The notes: generated by a model not told the origin, from the letters alone. DNA of 64,000 nucleotides from Orobanche coerulescens (GCA_033398695.1 CM065804.1:40439501-40503500), one strand, 5' to 3'. Positions 46,373-58,795 are shown, numbered from the stretch's first letter. A program made the numbers and translations.

Positions 46373-47426
46373 AAAACTTTCGGGATTTCCCTTTTTGACT
46401 TCTTGCTTCTACCTCGTAGAACACCACTTTCTCGTTCCCAAAATATCGTCTTTTGTTGGAGGTCAATTCTTTGAAAATTTTTGTATAAGCGGGAATGTTC
46501 TTCACAACATCCAAGAGAGGAAAGTTGACATGAACCTTCGAAAGCATGTCGTAGATTTTGCAAAATTGCTCATTTTGCTTTGCTTTTCTAAGTCGGCTCG
46601 AAAAAGGGACCGGTGGTTTATATGGTTGAGCAGATTTGTGAAGCTTGGAGGTCGAAGTTGCTTCGTCTACTCTCTCTTCTTGATTTCCTGACTCGTCTTG
46701 TTTCCCACCGCCCATCTCTTTTGCTTCTGGAATTATCTCTTTATTTATCATTTTACCACTTCGAAGGGTGGTAATAGCTTGAGCTTGCTCGGGTTGACTT
46801 GGTAGTTTACCCCTTTCTTGTCTACGTGCCTCGGTAGCAAGTTGCCCAATTTGAATTTCCATTTTGTTTACCAAAGCTTCAAAAGATTCGAACCTTTTAT
46901 TGCTTTCCTTAATGAATGCCGCAATACTCTACTCAAGAGAGTTCCTTTGTTGTGGAAGTGGTTCACTTTGTGTTGTTTGTTGGGCTCGGTTTCCTCCGTT
47001 GTATTGAGCTTGGACGCTTGTGTCGTACGGCATTGGGTTGTTGTTTCTCCATGAGAAATTCAGATAGTTTCTTAGCCCAGGATGATAAGTGTTCGGGATA
47101 GGTGCATTTCTTGCATTTCCGCCATAATTATTTCTCCTCTCCTCCCATTCGGGCCTTCTCGTGCTTTGTCCCATAGCCCAATTCACTTGTTCGGTTTGCT
47201 CTTCCGGAAAAGTATGTGGGCAAGAATTAGCATCATGTCCGGGTGCTCCGCAAATCTCGCAAACTCGTGAGCTCGAAGATTTATTTTGAGTCTTAAGTTG
47301 TCTTAGTTCCCTTGTTAGCTCATCGATTTTAGATTGCATCTCGTCCTTCTCGCTTACTTGGTTCATAGCTCCCCTACGAACACGTACACTTTTTTTGTGA
47401 ATTAGCTCCCAACATTTCATATACAT
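46365..47426 (-). pseudogene. Gag C-terminal half of the Athila/Tat-type element
   Basis: Two in-frame ORFs (46929-47426 and 46365-46874) separated by a stop. The first has a coiled-coil-like SKIDELTRELRQLKTQ and a zinc knuckle-like CEICGAPGHDANSC, and the GLRNYLNFSWRNNNP motif. The second has IQIGQLATEA, RQERGKLPSQPE and YKPPVPFSSRL, the usual gag-protease linker of Athila/Tat elements. Confidence 0.8.
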
Positions 47427-47451
47427 TATAAGCTTGTCTTTCCGTTAACCC

Positions 47452-48396
47452 CTAAAACGAACCACCGGCTGCGTTATCCACTGCGCCTTGGCAATATTGA
47501 GTCAACCTATCACAGAAGAATTGATTAAGTAGTTGAAGCGTATAGTGATGGTGTGGGCATTGAATGAGGAGCATCTTGAATCGGTCCCATGCTTCGTGAA
47601 ATGCCTCTCCCTCTTGTTGTCCAAATGTTGAGATTTGAGTTCTCAATTGTGTAGTCTTCGAATGAGAGAAGTACTTGGTAATAACTTTGTCATAAACTTC
47701 ATCCCACGTTCTTAGTGAGCCCGGTGCTAAAGTCATCAACCATTGTTTCGCCCCATCCTTGAGTGTATAAGAGAAGCACTTCATTCTTAGTTGATCCTTG
47801 CTCAACCCATTTAATGGGAAGTTGTCAACCGCCACATAGAAGTCTCGAATGAACGACAATGGGTCCTCACGTGCTAATCCGTGAAATGAGGGCAATTGCT
47901 CGATGTGAAATCCATTGATGTGGTAGTTCCTTGCTGCCGGTGCTAATTGGATGCACGCGGTATTAACCATGGGATTTGCATAGTCCCGCATTAGATTCTC
48001 AACCGGAGGTTGTTGTGGCATATTGTAGCTTGCTTTCATCCCATATTGAGGCTCGGGATAATAGTTCTCTCCATATTGCACTCCAATGGGTGGTTGTCTC
48101 GGATAAAAGTATCTCCCTTGTTGAGCTTCGGGTATCCCTTGATTGCGCCCAATATTCTCATATCTTGGAAACCTCGGTTGACGAATGTTTTCTTCATCTA
48201 AATTTTGTGCAACATTCTCATGCCTCGGTTGACGAGAGTTTTCTTCCTGGAGCAAAAGTCGCTCTTCAAAATCTGGATTCTCCTCTTCGTTTGCCATTGA
48301 TGATGTGGCTATTGTTTTTGGTGCTCTAATTCTTTGGACCTCGTCTATGTGTGGAAGAACTGTGTTACCCAACGATCTCCTACCAAGCATAAACAA
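47452..48396 (-). pseudogene. Gag N-terminal half of the Athila/Tat-type element
   Basis: 314-residue ORF: N-terminal MLGRRSLG, a proline/tyrosine-rich region, then the retrotransposon gag domain (FHGLAREDPLSFIRDFY, LKDGAKQWLMTLAPGS, WDEVYDKVITKYFS, EAFHEAWDRFKMLL). It stops at GGSF, and coding continues in another frame (47426 downward). Gag makes the particle shell. Confidence 0.85.
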
Positions 48397-48506
48397 GAGA
48401 AGTTAGAGTGATTTTTAGACTTTGTCGAAAATAATGAAAACTGAAAAATGATCAAGAAAAATAATTCAACTATTATTAAAACAAGATTAAAAATTAAACG
48501 CCAAAC

Positions 48507-48523
48507 CCCCGGCAACGGCGCCA
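48507..48523 (-). other. Primer binding site, tRNA-Asp type (Athila/Tat)
   Basis: Minus strand TGGCGCCGTTGCCGGGG, the classical Athila/Tat primer site, six bases from the inner edge of the 5' LTR. It distinguishes this element from the tRNA-Met-primed ones in the window. Confidence 0.95.
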
Positions 48524-48529
48524 AAAACT

Positions 48530-50263
48530 TGATGAACAAATTAAAACTCACAAGTGTACGAATCGCTTTTGTAGGTAGCGAGAAGTAACTCCGAGATCGA
48601 TCTCACAAGGAGTTGGAAACGATTTGAAATTCAATAATATTCGGCAAATAGTCGAATTAACAAAAGTAAAGTAAAATACACCAATGATTTGATATGATTA
48701 TAATCACAAACGCAGAAAATCAAAATAAACGAAACATTAACAACATCGAATTAATGGTCGGATAATTAAGAGATTACAATTATGAGAATGATATGGGAGT
48801 TTAGAATCACCGACACATACGTAATCAATTATTAGTTCCGATACTCAATGAAATAAGGTTTGGAATTATCGATTGCTCACGATTAAAAGAATTTCCTTTG
48901 ATGGCGGTAATTCAAAAAATCACGATTGTTCTTTTCGAAAATAGGAGACACACCTTTGATGGGGATGAATCCCTAACTAACAATCGATTAACCGACTACT
49001 TTTGATGAGGTAAATCGCTAAAAGATCGCGTAAAAAAGTTTAGAACATTAACAATCGCTTCTATCGGGTCATTTGGTGGCGGACTCCGAAAAAACCCTCG
49101 TTTTGACAATAATAACAACTATGAAATAGGTTTGATGATTTAAATCAAAAGTTCTTATGCGAAGAACAAACAAAGAGGAACAATCCCAAACTCTACCCGG
49201 AAAATCAATTGAAACTAACAATCGACAACATGTGTGTGGCTCAATCTAAAAACTCATATGAAAAGATTAGCTACACATGATTATTTCAACAATAATAGTG
49301 AAAATCGTAAAACAAAACATGGTAGAAACTTCCCTTGTAAAAGCCGAAATCGAATTCCCGATGAAGGTTTGATGTTCTTCCTTCAAGAACTCATAACAAA
49401 TGATACAAGGAATTATAATCACTCACAACTGTATTTTTCAAAATGATGAACATACAAGGAATATGATAAAATAAAGTCTCTCTTTTCCTCCTTTTTTGGT
49501 GTTTTCTCCACAAATCTTGTATTTTTCCACACACTATATCTCACAAGATCAGAATATCTTCTCTTTAGGTCCCCAAGACCTTTTTATAAAGCCAAAAAGC
49601 CAAGAAAATCCCTCCAAATCATGTAAAAATTTCAATGAAAATGTCATGCACCGAAAAGTGGCACGGCCCGCGTCAGATGACACGTCCCGTGTCGAACTGT
49701 CCTGGAAACGCAAAAGTTCACTGTCCAATGGACCCGACCGTGTCCTGTGACACGGCCCGTGTCGAACTACTCTAGAAATGAAAATCTCACTGGATGCGTG
49801 ACCCAGCCGTGTCGTATGACACGGTCGAGTTGCCTGACGCGGCCCGGGTCGTGTCTTCTTGTTTTGACTCCAATTTTTAGTCTTCTTCGGCTTGACCTTT
49901 CGTTTTTGCATCAATACACCTCGGAATTTAGCGTATGATATACCGTTTCGAAGCTAATTTCATGAGGAATCTATATCAATAGAGAACACATCCAATTTCA
50001 CAGTGATATTTTTGGAATGTAGAAAATACGACCGATGTTGCTTCGTTTTTTATCGCCCGAGCTATGTTTTTGCTCCCGACTTGCAATTGATCGTCATAAA
50101 CTCCAATATTGGCCATAAAAGTGCATATTTCACCATAATCTTCGTCCGGCTACCTACAAAACAAAAACACAACATACCACGCGTAAAAAGAGCAAAAATA
50201 GTTAAAACAAACGAAAGCACGACTCAATAGAACAGAATGAGACGATCAAAAATCGACTAATCA
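48530..50263 (-). repeat. 5' LTR of the Athila/Tat-type element
   Basis: 1734 bp; minus strand starts TGATTAGTCGATT and ends GTTCATCA. It matches the 3' LTR over its whole length without the SINE. No genes. Confidence 0.9.
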
Positions 50264-51071
50264 GTAACCATAGTAATTTTCTCTCGACGATCTTTTTTTG
50301 CTTGATAAATGACGACCGATGCTTTTTCTATTGATGTTGCAATTAGGGTAGCTTCTTTATTGATTCCCTCAACAAAGGGATCAACTCCACTCTTCCTCTT
50401 CCTCTTTCTACTCCCTTGACTTGAAACTTCTTCATTTTGAACATTTGTACCCGTGCCAGCATGACTACCCTGTGTTGGGTCATCAAAGTCATCACTTGAT
50501 TATTGTGTTTCTTCCTCCAGGGTTGCATCAATCTCCATCTCATCAAAATCTCATGCTCTAATCCGAATAGCTCGATCCCTTCCAAACACAATGGTCAAAT
50601 CTTGGAAAAAAGAAAAAGTCTTGTTTCTCCACTTAGCTGCCTCTTTATGACTCTATTATACGAAGATGCGACTAAATCAATTATAAGAAACCACGTGTCA
50701 AGTAAAAGACAATGTTATACTTGAAAAAACAAGATAACCATGCACTTGGATGTAAGAGTCCCACACCGATAGATCTGAAGTCACATATTGTTTTTCGCTA
50801 TCATACCCGAACCCACTAGTATTCAGCAAATCATAAACCACTTGCCAATCTTTTTCCATTGTCTTCATTCGTGATTCAATATGCGGCTTTGCTAATATAC
50901 CAGATCCAGGGATTGATTCCTTTAGAGACTTCTCTAAAAATTGTAATACCCAGGTTTAAAGCCATTAGAGGCTTTATATCCGGCATTAACCATATTAACC
51001 ATAGCTTGCACAAGCTTGGCATCCTCCAAACATGTCCAATTATGATAGATTCTTTGACGACCTTTATCCAT
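50264..51071 (-). pseudogene. Myb/SANT-like gene of the Harbinger element (main part)
   Basis: Starts at ATG 51069-51071 with MDKGRQRIYHNWTCLEDAKL, a Myb/SANT-like (Myb_DNA-bind_3 type) DNA-binding domain that continues with NGFKPGYYNF, HIESRMKTMEKDW and WDSYIQVH. A probable ~100-bp intron (about 50650-50740) precedes AAKWRNKTFSFFQDL. Then come an acidic serine-rich stretch, a basic RKRKRKSGVDPF motif and the C-terminal part interrupted at 50264 by the Athila-type insertion. Stops occur within the domain (near 50940) and in the second half. Such proteins accompany PIF/Harbinger transposases. Could also be a captured host gene. Confidence 0.6.
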
Positions 51072-51269
51072 TATACCTATTAATAATATATAGAATAGAA
51101 ACATAAACACAACATTGAAAACAATATAAGCGAGTTCATTACAAACAAACATTATGAGTTTATTACAATATAACCGAGTCTATTACAAACAAGCATTACC
51201 ATGAATTCATTACAATATAACCACGAGTTCATAACAAATAAATATAACCATGTGTTCATAACAATTAGT
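51072..51269. other. Spacer between Harbinger transposase and Myb-like gene
   Basis: 198 bp with degenerate direct repeats of gagttcattacaa-like motifs. Non-coding. Confidence 0.5.
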
Positions 51270-51609
51270 TCAAGCATTCCATGATGCAAACATATTTTCT
51301 GCCAAATTATTTCTAAAATCAGTCCACGCGTCTGATGTCCCAACAGAACTGATGTTGTCTTCATCATCAGATTCATGAGCTCCAGTTCCATTGTCGAGTT
51401 CGTAGTTATCCTCCAACGGATCAACCCACATTTCTTGCCTTATATAATTATGAAGTAAACAACATGCCATTATGATCCTATTTTTCATGTCCACCTTATA
51501 ATATGAATTATAATTCAAAATACCCCACCTTACCTTCAAAATGCCAAAACATCTTTATATTACATTTCGTGCAGAAGAGTGTCTCACGTTGAACAATTCT
51601 TTTGGAGTA
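51270..51609 (-). pseudogene. Harbinger DDE transposase, C-terminal part
   Basis: Minus-strand frame beginning at the solo-LTR junction: TTPKELFNVRHSSARNVI, a stop where the family has an acidic or basic residue, then RCFGILKVRWGILNYNSYY and KNRIIMACCLLHNYIRQE. These are the conserved C-terminal motifs of plant HARBI1-like transposases, including the last catalytic acidic region. The acidic tail ends at 51270. The enzyme would cut and rejoin element ends at TWA trinucleotides. Broken by the stop and the insertions. Confidence 0.8.
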
Positions 51610-51614
51610 GTTGG

Positions 51615-53303
51615 TGTTATGAATATGCCCTCGAATGCCACTCAGGGGATGAGAGAGTATGGGCATTGTACTTGTAATTATGAAATAATTAATAAAAAGG
51701 CAATACGATTCATTCACTGGTTATTCTATTTCAATTGCATTCTTGACTTGGTAAACATTGAAGTGAAGTCCATGTAAATAAATCGAACATTCCATTCTCG
51801 TTATAGGATAAGACAAAATGCACTGGAAGTGTTTAAAGTTTATTTACGTAAATCGTTCGCAAGTCGATAAACGTAAATGGACATTAAGTTTTAATAAGAC
51901 TTGTATAACTGATGCTAGGACATGTGCACGTCTTGATAGCATAGTTATAAGTATATTGGTGGGACTAGTATACTCGAACACGACTCATACTCGATTCAGT
52001 CACACGGTATTCACTCTCGGAGAGTCGATGACGAATCGAAAGGTTGTGATAGTATACATGGGCCTTTGACTTGAGGGTTCAGTAGAAGATGTGTCTGTGA
52101 CGTTTAGTTTGTCATTAGAGTAGTTAGACTCAATTGCTTAATTGCTTAGTCAACCTCGAAGTACGAACTATACGGGTAGGTAGCAGTCTTTACTGTACGC
52201 CAAGAAAGGATTCTATCTCCTGTTAGTGAGTAGGCGAATGTCCTATATGGCTAATGGAAAATAATATCACAAGTCTTTGGCCAAAGCGTTCTGATATAGT
52301 AGTATTAGATACACTATTAATCATTCGGTCTTGATTTGCATTAACACATGTATAGAGTCTAGTCAACAGTAGGGTTTGACTTTACCGTGACCCAAAGACT
52401 TGACTGGGACATCTGATGAAGGGTCTATACGTGTATGGTATTCATGACATAATGGTTCTGGAATGATTCGTTCATTCGTTCTCAGTCGGGGTTTACAGTG
52501 CGGCCCGCTAGGTTGGCTAAGTGCTGCTCGCACTCATTGATTCCTCCCAATGCTGGCTGAGACGAACCTACAGAGTCGCGCAACAGGATCATTGACGGAT
52601 AAATATGAATTAATTATCTCTCTTATAATATTAGATATTAGATATCTAATTTTGATTTATCGGATAAATCAAATAGCGGTCTTATGAATTGTAAGTAGGT
52701 TACTGGGAGATTACTTTAATTCATAAATTATATTTCTAAATAGAGAAATATATATTTGTGTTTGATATAATTAATTAATTGGATTAATTAATTAGTATAA
52801 ACACATTGGATATTAAACGGATTCGTTTGACGGACATCCGATACACGAGGGATTCGTTTGTCGAACATCCAGTACACGAGCCGAATTAACTCGACCCGTT
52901 TCTTGGAAGATTCCCTATAAGCCCCCCCTCTCTACTTTGTCTCTCTCTCATTATATTATACACTAGAGGGGTCATGTGAGGTGTAGAGATGCTTTTAAAG
53001 CATCTTCTACATGTGAGGCTTAAGAGATTGTGAATAAAAAAGTCTTTTCAATTAGAAAGTCTCCTTCTTCCTCCCCTCAAGTGTATTTTCGTTTTTTAGA
53101 GAGCTTCAAGAGTGAGAAAAAAAATTCTACAACATATACTTGATCTTAGAGACAAGTTATTAGTAGAAAAGATCGAGAGAAAAAAAATTCCTAGAAGCTT
53201 CCCTAGCCGCATTCTTAGAGAAAGGAAGCATGCTGATTTTTCCGTCAAGTTCCGGCGTGTGAAGTAGAGGCACCGTGCTTTCGGCGTTTGGAACGAAGGT
53301 CTC

Positions 53304-53338
<35 letters not shown>

Positions 53339-53480
53339 ACGAAGGTTTTTCAGAGACATCAAAGGTATGGGACTTTGATTCCTTGATCTTCGTATTTTTT
53401 TGTATATACGTTACTTGATCGATCCTCTTAGGGATTCCGTTTTTTCTTCCGCTGCATTTATTTTATGTGGAATCCCAATA
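51615..53480 (+). repeat. Solo copia LTR inside the Harbinger transposase
   Basis: 1866 bp starting TGTTATGAATATGCC and ending GGAATCCCAATA, flanked by a perfect 5-bp duplication gttgg (51610-51614 and 53481-53485). It is related to the LTR at 39708-41655 but in opposite orientation. No internal region remains, so it arose by recombination between the two LTRs of a full element. Removing it joins the transposase frame ...DWCDGHQP to TTPKELFN. Contains (TCA)n at 53303-53338. Confidence 0.9.
53303..53338. repeat. (TCA)n microsatellite
   Basis: About twelve TCA units in the solo LTR. Confidence 0.9.
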
Positions 53481-53485
53481 GTTGG

Positions 53486-53559
53486 TTGGTGTCCATCACA
53501 CCAATCATTTAAGCAATATCGTTGACCTCTATAAGGAGCAAGAAAACCTTCTCCATTTG
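53486..53559 (-). pseudogene. Harbinger DDE transposase, middle fragment
   Basis: Minus-strand frame GFLAPYRGQRYCLNDWCDG, the conserved GF-x-APYRG-x-RYHL motif of plant Harbinger transposases. It lies between the solo LTR (left) and the chromovirus LTR (right), about 24 residues. The N-terminal half should lie beyond the chromovirus, right of the window. Confidence 0.8.
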
Positions 53560-54027
53560 TGTAACTGACGTCCCGTAAACCCTTTATATAAGAATTTACA
53601 AGGCTAAATTAAAAGAATACTGATCAATACGAATAATATTACCAATAGTTGTGTAATTTAGTAACCGGTTTAATCATCCAAAACAACCCATTTAATATAA
53701 AATTCTCAAATCACCATAAAGAACACACGTACTCGAGTACTTAACACAAAACCAGAATACCAAAAAAATTCAGGCGGATAACATCATTGTGCCCCTTCGT
53801 CATCATACTGAAACTGTGGTTGCTTCCCCGCTCCTCGGCTACCTGAACATTAAACAAATGTCCACCCCCGCAGGGGTTAGAAAAACGATACAAGTACAAG
53901 TACCATAGTTATACAAAATCAGATATGCAACAACAATGCATAACAAAAACACAAAACACGGACTTCCTCTACCGGAATCCAACGATGCGAATCCGCATGA
54001 TTCCATTAACATAACACAGGGTAATCC

Positions 54028-54250
54028 AATGATCCAGCGCCCTCAGCATAGATCCCAAGATGATCCGTCGGACAAACACGAGGTGAAAAACTCGTCCAAT
54101 GATCCAGCGCCCTCAGCATAGATCCCAAGATGATACCGTTGGACCAACACGAGGTGGACAACTGATCCAGCGCCCTCAGCATAGATCCCAAGATGATACC
54201 GTTGGACCAACACGAGGTGGACAACTGATCCAGCGCCCTCAGCATAGATC
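54028..54250. repeat. Tandem repeats of 60-68 bp in the chromovirus 3' LTR
   Basis: Four successive units starting gatccagcgccctcagcat, the first longer than the others. The 5' LTR has a related, more diverged array at 61035-61195. Confidence 0.8.
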
Positions 54251-55304
54251 ACACGATCCCATCGGATCAATACAACATATACAATACAACTATGCATACA
54301 CATATGCAAATCAATATGTTCATCAACATGAAAAACATATGAATCAATAACATGAACGACATTATGACAAATCAACTTGGACGGCCTCATTTTCAACAAT
54401 ATAAATGACAATATGCATGATCAAAATCATCAACATTAAACCAAAATCAAATTAAGATACTTTCCTCAGAACTGATGACAAGGATCGATACTTCGAATAA
54501 CCTTCAACCCGCTCGAAGAACTCTCACTCGATCAATTCACAATATCTGAACCTTAATTATACAATAACACCAATATAACTAACTGTTCCGGATAATCACT
54601 TCTAAACATTATACGAACATGAAAAGACATAATCTATCCGATTATGATAAACACACTAATCATCCCCAAGCCATCGTCGAATCATCACTATAATTCTAAT
54701 CCGAACAATAATCTCATAATGTTTCAATCAAGTCTAAACACATCTTTCGATTGAATTCTTCAATTATACCTCATGATAATTCGTCCTACAAGGATCCTAA
54801 CCATAGCCATCATCAATCCAATGCAACAGGATTTCGGAATTATCTTGAAAAACACCATAATCATCACATAAAACTCATTACTAGGTTCAACATGATCATC
54901 TTCTTGTTCTACAAGGAAGAAATCATAAGTTCAATCCATCTAGTTTCCCTATATGCGTTGTTCGATCATATTGTTCATAATAAACTTGATAATCTCAGTA
55001 AGAAACTCAACAACTTCAGTAGCATGTTCATATTCGACAACTAGAACATGAAATCTAGATTGGTGAATCGTCACATACATTATACGGAAGAAAATGATGA
55101 AAACACTTGATGAACTCAACGTCGAACGTTTGAACACCAATGCCCAAAGCTCTTTGCCTTCGATGATTATGTTTAGGGGCTGATATGAAGGGTTAAGGTC
55201 GAGAGGGTAACTCTCTAAGTCTCGGAAATCAGGTATAGGACGAAGTGTAAACCGAGAAATGAAATGAGGTGGTGTCCTATTTATAGGATCCTAATCTTTA
55301 CGTA

Positions 55305-55460
55305 TGTTAGCCCTAAGGTATTACGTACGCTATAGCCTTAACGTACATTATGTGCAAATCCTTACGTACGTTAACATTCGTCAGTAGCTCACTGTTTGGT
55401 TTTCTGACTTCCTTAACGTACGTTAACCATCATCTTTTACGTACGTAATATGCTCTGACG
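55305..55460 (-). promoter_or_regulatory. TACGTA/AACGTACGTT palindrome cluster in the chromovirus LTR
   Basis: About six ACGT-core palindromes in ~150 bp, close to the minus-strand LTR start and therefore in the U3 region. The same motif type fills the gag-only array LTRs. Regulatory role inferred. Confidence 0.5.
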
Positions 55461-55641
55461 TGCAAATGCATGCATGCATGTATTGGAATCTCATGAACGT
55501 AGGAATACGAATACGGGAAACCACACTTGATTATTAATACCACATAATCAAATGCTACAAGTTTCGAATACAGGTAAAAATACACAATAATTATCCGGGT
55601 ATTACATACTCTCCCTCTAAAAAAAAGTTTCGTCCTGAAAC

Positions 55642-56091
55642 TTAAGACGAAAATAATTCCGGGTATCTCGACTTCATACTACCCTCAGTCTCCCAAGTTG
55701 CTTCTTCGACTCCATGTCGAGACCACTGAACTTTAACCAAGGAGATTGGTTTATTCCTCATTTGCTTGACTCGACTCTCGAGTATCTTGATTAGATTCTC
55801 TTCGAACGTGCCATCATTAGCCACATCGACCTCGCCAAAATCGATGACATGACTGGGATCCGGTACATATTTCCGTAATTGGGATACGTAGAACACATTA
55901 TGTACATGACTCAGCGATGGCGGTAAGGCCAACCTGTACGCCAACTCCCCAACTCTTTCAAGAATCTCGAATGGTCCGATATATCTTGGACTCAGCTTTC
56001 CTTTCCTCCCAAAACGAAAAATTCCTCGGCTAGGAGAAACTTTTAGGAGTACGTGATCCCCAAATCCAAATTCTAATGGGCGGCGACGCAC
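55642..56091 (-). pseudogene. Integrase C-terminus with chromodomain
   Basis: 149 residues. Residues ~10-75 are the GPF/Y-type integrase end (GDHVLLKVSPSRG, GKLSPRYIGPFEILERVG, VHNVFYVSQLRKYVPD). Residues ~100-148 are a chromodomain: ILESRVKQMRNKPISLVKVQW, then EEATWETEGSMKSRYPELF. This places the element among Tekay-type chromoviruses, whose chromodomain directs integration to heterochromatin. Open to its natural stop. Confidence 0.85.
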
Positions 56092-57010
56092 GTCTGCATA
56101 AGATTTCTGCCGACTCTAGGCAGTCAACAGCCTTTCACGAATCAGAGCTACCTTCTCTTCAGTCTGTACTATCAAGTCTGGTTCGGTCCCAATTAAATCA
56201 GACGAATCATCCTAACACAGGGGAGATCTGCATCTTCTTCCATACAATGCTTCAAAAGGTGCCATCCTAATGGAAGCATGCCAACTATTGTTGTAGGTGA
56301 ATTCAATCAACGGTAGATGTATTTCCCAATCCGTCGACCAATCTAAGGCACAAGCTCTCAACATGTCTTCTACTGTCTGAACAGTCCTCTCGAATTGTCC
56401 ATCGGTTTGAGGATGATAAGTTGTGCTAAAGTTCAGCTCGGTTCCCAAGGCTCTATGAATCGCCTTCTAAAAGTGTGACACAAAGCGACCATCTCGATCT
56501 GAAATAATGGTCTTCGGCATACCATGCAATCGGACTATCTCCGCAATAAACACTCGTGCCAACTTTTCTAGTCCCCAAGTATCCTTAATGCCCAGGATGA
56601 GCCGACTTGGTTAGACGATCAACTATCACCCAAATCATATTCATCCCTGTTATGGTCTTTAGCATATTGGTGATAAAGTCCATCGATATATCTTCCCACT
56701 TCCATTCAGGAATTGGAAGTGGCTTCAACATTCCGGCAGGTCGCTGATGTTTAATCTTAACTTATTGGCAAGTTAAACACTTCGAGACGTATTCCGCCAC
56801 ATCTTTCTTCATGTTGCCCCACCAAAAATTCTGCTTCAGATCTTTATACATCTTACTGGTGTTCGGGTGAATAGAATAGGGCGCACTGTGAGCTTCCTTC
56901 ATGATTGTCTACCTCAAAACATCTATATCGAGAACACAAAGTCGACTTTGAATCTCAGAACTCCATCTTCATGGATTACAAATCTTGGGGCCTTTCCCTT
57001 GCTCACTTCA
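56092..57010 (-). pseudogene. Integrase zinc-binding domain and DDE core, decayed
   Basis: Fragments: the zinc region near 56760-56870 ([20 protein letters not shown]), DFITN and a [12 protein letters not shown] block, and an open piece at 56212-56448 with [20 protein letters not shown] and EFTYNNSWHASI. Several stops and at least one frame change occur here; the upstream pol is in another frame. Confidence 0.75.
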
Positions 57011-57778
57011 TCACGTAACCGAATCATGAGGATTATCTAATTGTTTAGATTTGATTTCATCTATCAATGATGAAGTTAATTCCATCACACATAATTGCCC
57101 TTGAACGCCTTGTAACCATACTTCAATTCCTTCACGAATCAACTCTCGTTGAACGTTGGATAGGGACGTAAGCGTTTCCAACATTCGAATAGAAATAGAT
57201 TTGCGGCTTAGTGCATCAGCTACCACGTTAGCTTTGCCTGGGTGATAAAGAATATCTAAGTCATAATCTTTAATCAATTCCAGCCATATCCTTTGTCTCA
57301 TGTTTAATTCCTTCTAACTGAAAATATATTTGAGACTCTTATGATCTGTGAAGATCTGACAGTGAGTCCCGTACAAATAATGTCGCCAGATTTTCAGAGC
57401 AAAGACAATGGCTACTAACTCTAAATCATGTGTCGGGTATTTAACCTTACATGGTTTCAACTGTCGAGAAGCATAGGCAATCACCCAATCCTTCTGCATC
57501 AACACGCAACCCAGACCCTACTTTGAAGCATCGCTGTAAACTACGAAGCCTTCAGTTCTGTCTGGTAGTGCTAATATTGGCGCCGTTGTCAGTCTCCTCT
57601 TGAGTTCATCAAAACTAATCTGACATTTCTTGTTCCACATGAATTTCTGAGTCTTCTGTAGCAACTGAGTAAGCAGACGATCAATTTTGGAAAATCCTTC
57701 CATAAAATGATGATAATACCCAACAAGTCCTAAGAAACTTCGGACTTCCTTCACGTTATTAGGAGATTCCCACTCCAA
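57011..57778 (-). pseudogene. RT thumb and RNase H of the chromovirus
   Basis: Three in-frame fragments (57518-57778, 57314-57505, 57011-57301) separated by single stops. Motifs: [78 protein letters not shown]. Two stops sit where the family has glutamine, consistent with CAG to TAG. Confidence 0.8.
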
Positions 57779-57805
57779 GATTACCTCAACTTTCTTCGGG
57801 TCTAT

Positions 57806-58795
57806 TTAGACTCCGTCGGATGATATCACGTGCCAAAGTAACGTTAATTCCTTAAGCCAAAACTCACATTTGGAAAGTTTTGCATGAAGCTGTTCATTCC
57901 TCAAAATATTCAAAACAATATACAAATGTTTTGCATGCTCTTCTGGATTCTTTGAATAAATTAAGATGTCCTCAATGAAAACAACCACGAATTTATCCAC
58001 TTATTCTAAGAATACTCGATTCATAAATTGCATAAACACAGTAGGAGCATTAGTAAGACCAAATGGCATTACTACAAACTCATAGTGCCCATACCGAGAT
58101 CTGAATGCGGACTTCGGTATATCAGATTCCTTAATCCTCAACTGATGGTATCATGATCTCAAATCGATCTTCGAGAATATCGTCGCTCCCTGCAATTGAT
58201 CAAACAAATCATCAATCCGAGGCAATAGATATTTATTCTTTATCATCACCTTGTTTAGCTCTATGTAATTTATACACAATCGTAGTGATCCATCTTTCTT
58301 TCTAACAAAAAGAACGAGCGAACCCCAAGGAGAAACACTAGGTTGAATGTAACCCTTCTGCAACAATTCTTCAAGATGTTTCTTTAACTCATACATCTCT
58401 GTTGGAGCCATATGGTATGGTGCTCTAGAAATAGGTGCGGCTCCTGGTTCCAATTTAATGTTAAACTCTACAGCTCTACGTGGAGGTAATCCAAGTAGTT
58501 CATCAGGGAATACATCTGAGAATTCGTTGACAACTGGAATAGATGAGAGCTCTAATCCTTCTTCCTTATTCATGGCATAACACCAGAATCCGGCACAACC
58601 CTGTTTCAGCAGTTTAATTGCTTTCATGGCTTTGATCACTTTCCCTGAGCTTTCTAGTCTCCATCCTTTGAATAAATGTTCAGATCCGTCATCAGCAATA
58701 ATCGAGATAACTCTCTTCTGATAATTAAAAATAGCCCCATAGCGATTGAGCCAATCGTCTCCAAGAATTAAATCGTCACCATGGATATTGACCAC
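57806..58795 (-). pseudogene. Protease end and RT of the chromovirus
   Basis: In-frame fragments 58151-58795 and 57806-58000 joined by a decayed but in-frame stretch. They contain [17 protein letters not shown] (protease end), [28 protein letters not shown] then a stop, [13 protein letters not shown], and the catalytic site reading FIEDILIYS, where the first catalytic aspartate is replaced by glutamate. The enzyme is therefore inactive. Confidence 0.8.

Larger units (their letters stand above)
37308..50263 (-). mobile_element. Athila/Tat-type Ty3/gypsy element, full length with internal copia insertion
   Basis: 12,956 bp flanked by a perfect 5-bp target duplication gtaac (37303-37307 and 50264-50268). 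3' LTR 37308-39163, 5' LTR 48530-50263, tRNA-Asp type primer site, gag and pol on the minus strand. The 3' part of pol is replaced by a truncated copia element (39708-43225). A SINE lies in the 3' LTR. It inserted into the C-terminal coding part of the Harbinger Myb gene. Confidence 0.9.
53560..55606 (-). repeat. 3' LTR of the chromovirus
   Basis: 2047 bp. Minus strand starts TGTAATACCCGGATAAT next to a polypurine tract (55609-55620). The far end is altered: TGTAAC is followed directly by TGACGTCCCGTAAAC, so ~30 bp present in the 5' LTR are missing. It includes a 60-68 bp tandem repeat (54028-54250) and a TACGTA cluster (55305-55460). Confidence 0.85.
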
